NCBI GenBank assembly: GCA_015057755.1
Contig: SVDR01000087.1
Location: 1-7,475 of the forward strand
Length of the DNA: 7,475 nt
Origin: Lachnoclostridium sp.
Lineage (GTDB): Bacteria; Bacillota_A; Clostridia; Lachnospirales; Lachnospiraceae
Reading direction: 5' to 3'
Under the pieces are notes generated by a model that did not search any database, was not told the DNA's origin, and saw only the letters and a list, made by a program, of their open reading frames with translations. Both the position numbers and the translations under genes were made by a program. Below are positions 6,258-7,475 of the stretch, in pieces. The stretch's first letter is position 1; each line of letters opens with the position of its first letter.

Positions 6258-6330
6258 GACACTTCGCCTGTACAAAATCTTTCGCCTTTTCTCGCAGGAA
6301 ACCTGAGGCCCTTTGAGGGGAGTACGAACA
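6258..6330 (-). promoter_or_regulatory. Structured leader RNA of the TM1266-ABC operon, candidate riboswitch of unassigned class
   Basis: The transcript should start near 6329 and run about 110 bases to the terminator. Read on the minus strand, CGTACT (6326-6321) can pair with GGTATG (6253-6248), six pairs including G-U, closing a domain like a P1 helix. Inside, CCCT-CAA-AGGG (6319-6309) and CAGG-TTT-CCTG (6305-6295) form adjacent hairpins, and AAAA/TTTT (6290-6287 with 6277-6274) can form a third. A second CAGG at 6270-6267 could compete for the CCTG. The closing pairing uses bases of the terminator's 5' arm, so the two states exclude each other. I do not see TPP (CTGAGA), SAM, cobalamin, THF, T-box or Mn2+ riboswitch signatures. 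A protein-bound attenuator is also possible. Confidence 0.6.
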
Positions 6331-6335
6331 ATTAG

Positions 6336-6364
6336 AATATAACACAGGCATCCTAGAATGTCAA
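6336..6364 (-). promoter_or_regulatory. Promoter of the TM1266-ABC transporter operon
   Basis: On the minus strand a perfect -35 TTGACA (6364-6359), a 17-bp spacer and a -10 TATATT (6341-6336, 5 of 6) preceded by TGT (extended -10). The predicted start is near 6329, exactly at the beginning of the structured leader. This is the best promoter match in the window. Confidence 0.88.
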
Positions 6365-6374
6365 AAGGAAACTA

Positions 6375-6389
6375 TGTGACAAAGTTACA
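6375..6389. promoter_or_regulatory. Imperfect inverted repeat, candidate operator
   Basis: TGTGAC-AAA-GTTACA is a 6-3-6 inverted repeat with one mismatch, located about 11 bases upstream of the ABC operon -35 box and about 75 bases upstream of the hydrogenase -35 box. It resembles a Crp/FNR-family half-site layout only loosely; the binding protein is unknown. Confidence 0.35.
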
Positions 6390-6463
6390 AAAATTAGACC
6401 GAACTAACTTAAAAAAATAAAGAAGAAATGAAAAAACTTATTACATTAAAATCAAAAAGATTG

Positions 6464-6492
6464 TTGCAGATATTGCATGAATATGAGATAAT
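6464..6492 (+). promoter_or_regulatory. Likely promoter of the [FeFe] hydrogenase gene
   Basis: A weak -35 TTGCAG (6464-6469), a 17-bp spacer and an extended -10 TGAGATAAT (hexamer GATAAT at 6487-6492, 5 of 6) predict a start near 6499 and an untranslated leader of about 65 bases. The spacer holds the inverted repeat ATATT-GCATG-AATAT (6470-6484), where a bound repressor would block RNA polymerase. Confidence 0.6.
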
Positions 6493-6519
6493 TATAAGGA
6501 GTTAATGGGTTTATTTTAC

Positions 6520-6535
6520 TACATTATGAAATGTA
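6520..6535 (+). other. Small hairpin in the hydrogenase 5' untranslated region
   Basis: TACATT-ATGA-AATGTA forms a six-pair stem ending 13 bases before the ribosome binding site. It has no T-run, so it is not a terminator. It may stabilise the 5' end or be a protein-binding inverted repeat. Confidence 0.35.
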
Positions 6536-6563
6536 AGGAAATGATTTCAGGAGGGTAAAACTT

Positions 6564-7475
6564 ATGAAAACTAATGATGCTGCGCTGCTTAGAATTAAGT
6601 ACGAAGTATTACGCGAAGTTGCTAAACTTGCTTTTGACGGCGAGCTTGACAACGTTGAGAAGAGAGACGCGATCGCTTACAAATTAAGCCCGGGTCCGAA
6701 AGCTAGCTTCCGCTGCTGCGTATACAAAGAGAGAGAGATCGTTCGTCAGAGAATCCGTCTTGCTGAGGGTAAATGCCCGACAGGTCACGAGAGCAATAAC
6801 CAGATCCAGGTTATCACAGCTGCTTGTGAAGAGTGTCCGATCACTCGTTTCGTAGTAACAGATAACTGCCAGAAATGTATGGGTAAAGCATGCCAGAACG
6901 CTTGTAAGTTCGGTGCTATCACAATGGGTCGTGACCGTGCTCACATCGATCCGTCCGTATGTAAAGAGTGTGGCCAGTGTGCTCAGGCTTGTCCGTACAA
7001 CGCTATCGCAGAGCTCGTTCGTCCGTGCCGTCGCGCATGTCCGGCTGACGCTATCGTTATGAACAAAGAGACAGGCGTTTGCGAGATCGACGAGAACAAG
7101 TGTATCCAGTGCGGCGCTTGCGTAAGAAGCTGCCCGTTTGGTGCTATTTCTTCTAAAGTTTATATCGTTCATGTTATCAAAGCAATCCTTGCAGGCAAGA
7201 AAGTAATCGGTATGGTTGCTCCGGCTGCAGAGGGTGAGTTTGGTAAAGACGTTACAATGGAGAGCTGGAGAACAGCTCTTAAGAAAGTTGGTTTCGCAGA
7301 TATGGTTGAAGTATCTGTTGGTGCTGACTTCACAACTGTTTACGAGGCAGAAGAGTGGGTTGAGGCTTACAAAGAGGGCAAGAAGATGACAACATCCTGC
7401 TGTCCGGCGTTCGTAAACCTTATCAAGAAACACTACCCGACACTCATCGACAATATCTCCACAACAGTATCTCCG
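6564..7475 (+). CDS. Monomeric [FeFe] hydrogenase, group B-like, 3' truncated by the window
   Basis: The frame runs from ATG 6564 to the last base, 304 codons with no stop, so the C-terminal half lies outside. AGGAGG (6549-6554) is nine bases upstream. Iron-sulfur ligands in order: C102-x2-C-x4-C-x3-C114, C133-x2-C-x2-C-x3-C143-P, an extra C155-x3-C159-P, and C180-x2-C-x2-C-x3-C190-P, consistent with ferredoxin-type [4Fe-4S] clusters. The catalytic domain begins near residue 215 (G-M-V-A-P-A-A-E-G-E-F-G). The first H-cluster motif is T277-S-C-C-P-A-F-V, where a Cys ligates the [4Fe-4S] subcluster. The remaining H-cluster motifs lie beyond the window. The N-terminal RCCVYKEREIVRQR segment and TSCCPAF (rather than TSCCPGW) suggest group B rather than the classic CpI-type group A. 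It would couple ferredoxin to reversible H2 formation in the cytoplasm. Codon use is strongly biased (many CCG, CGT, GCT), as in highly expressed genes. It is transcribed divergently from the TM1266-ABC operon. Confidence 0.9.
   Translation, partial: MKTNDAALLRIKYEVLREVAKLAFDGELDNVEKRDAIAYKLSPGPKASFRCCVYKEREIVRQRIRLAEGKCPTGHESNNQIQVITAACEECPITRFVVTDNCQKCMGKACQNACKFGAITMGRDRAHIDPSVCKECGQCAQACPYNAIAELVRPCRRACPADAIVMNKETGVCEIDENKCIQCGACVRSCPFGAISSKVYIVHVIKAILAGKKVIGMVAPAAEGEFGKDVTMESWRTALKKVGFADMVEVSVGADFTTVYEAEEWVEAYKEGKKMTTSCCPAFVNLIKKHYPTLIDNISTTVSP

Noticed and set aside
6215..6330. T-box or TPP riboswitch identity for the TM1266 leader
   Set aside because: A GTGGTGCGTACC stretch recalls the T-box sequence, but it is simply the terminator's 3' arm, and the leader is too short for a T-box stem I with specifier loop. 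The TPP hallmark CTGAGA and the matching 3' core are absent.
6684..7433. A 249-codon open frame on the minus strand opposite the hydrogenase
   Set aside because: It is codon-aligned with the hydrogenase frame and open for the same codon-bias reason (no sense TTA, CTA or TCA). The sense frame has iron-sulfur motifs and an H-cluster motif.

Overview
The window looks like a chromosomal segment of an anaerobic, low-to-medium GC Firmicute, most probably Lachnospiraceae or a close clostridial relative. This is inferred from AGGAGG-type ribosome binding sites, a surface protein built from clostridial cell-wall-binding repeats, a group B-type [FeFe] hydrogenase, and a TM1266-type hydrogenase-associated small protein. 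The species cannot be fixed from the sequence alone.

Left part (1-2105): the 3' portion of a large surface protein gene on the plus strand. It begins inside a 38-unit Asp-X-Pro tandem array, continues into a long block of aromatic cell-wall-binding repeats, an 11-Asp run, a Pro/Gln/Thr linker and a second, more canonical repeat block, and ends at a strong intrinsic terminator.

Middle (2187-3094): a manganese homeostasis unit. A good sigma-A promoter leads into a yybP-ykoY (Mn2+) riboswitch whose P1 3' strand is shared with an intrinsic terminator. Downstream lies mntP, a Mn2+ efflux pump. The layout predicts that Mn2+ binding relieves termination. A bidirectional terminator separates mntP from the convergent operon on its right.

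Right part (3179-6364, minus strand): a four-gene operon read right to left. It encodes a TM1266-type ACT-like small protein, a lipoprotein substrate-binding protein, an ABC permease and an ABC ATPase. It starts from a near-consensus promoter and a roughly 110-nt structured leader that ends in an intrinsic terminator just before the first start codon. The leader's 5' end can pair with the terminator's 5' arm, which is the architecture of a riboswitch or attenuator. I cannot assign it to a known class. A second terminator lies between the binding protein and the permease.

Far right (6464-7475, plus strand): a divergently transcribed [FeFe] hydrogenase with ferredoxin-type clusters and the first H-cluster motif (TSCCP). 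It is cut by the window end. The divergent arrangement suggests that the importer and TM1266 protein serve hydrogenase or H-cluster physiology, possibly by supplying a precursor sensed by the leader RNA. That functional link and the substrate are inference. This hydrogenase-TM1266-ABC locus with its unassigned leader is the best candidate here for an undescribed system.
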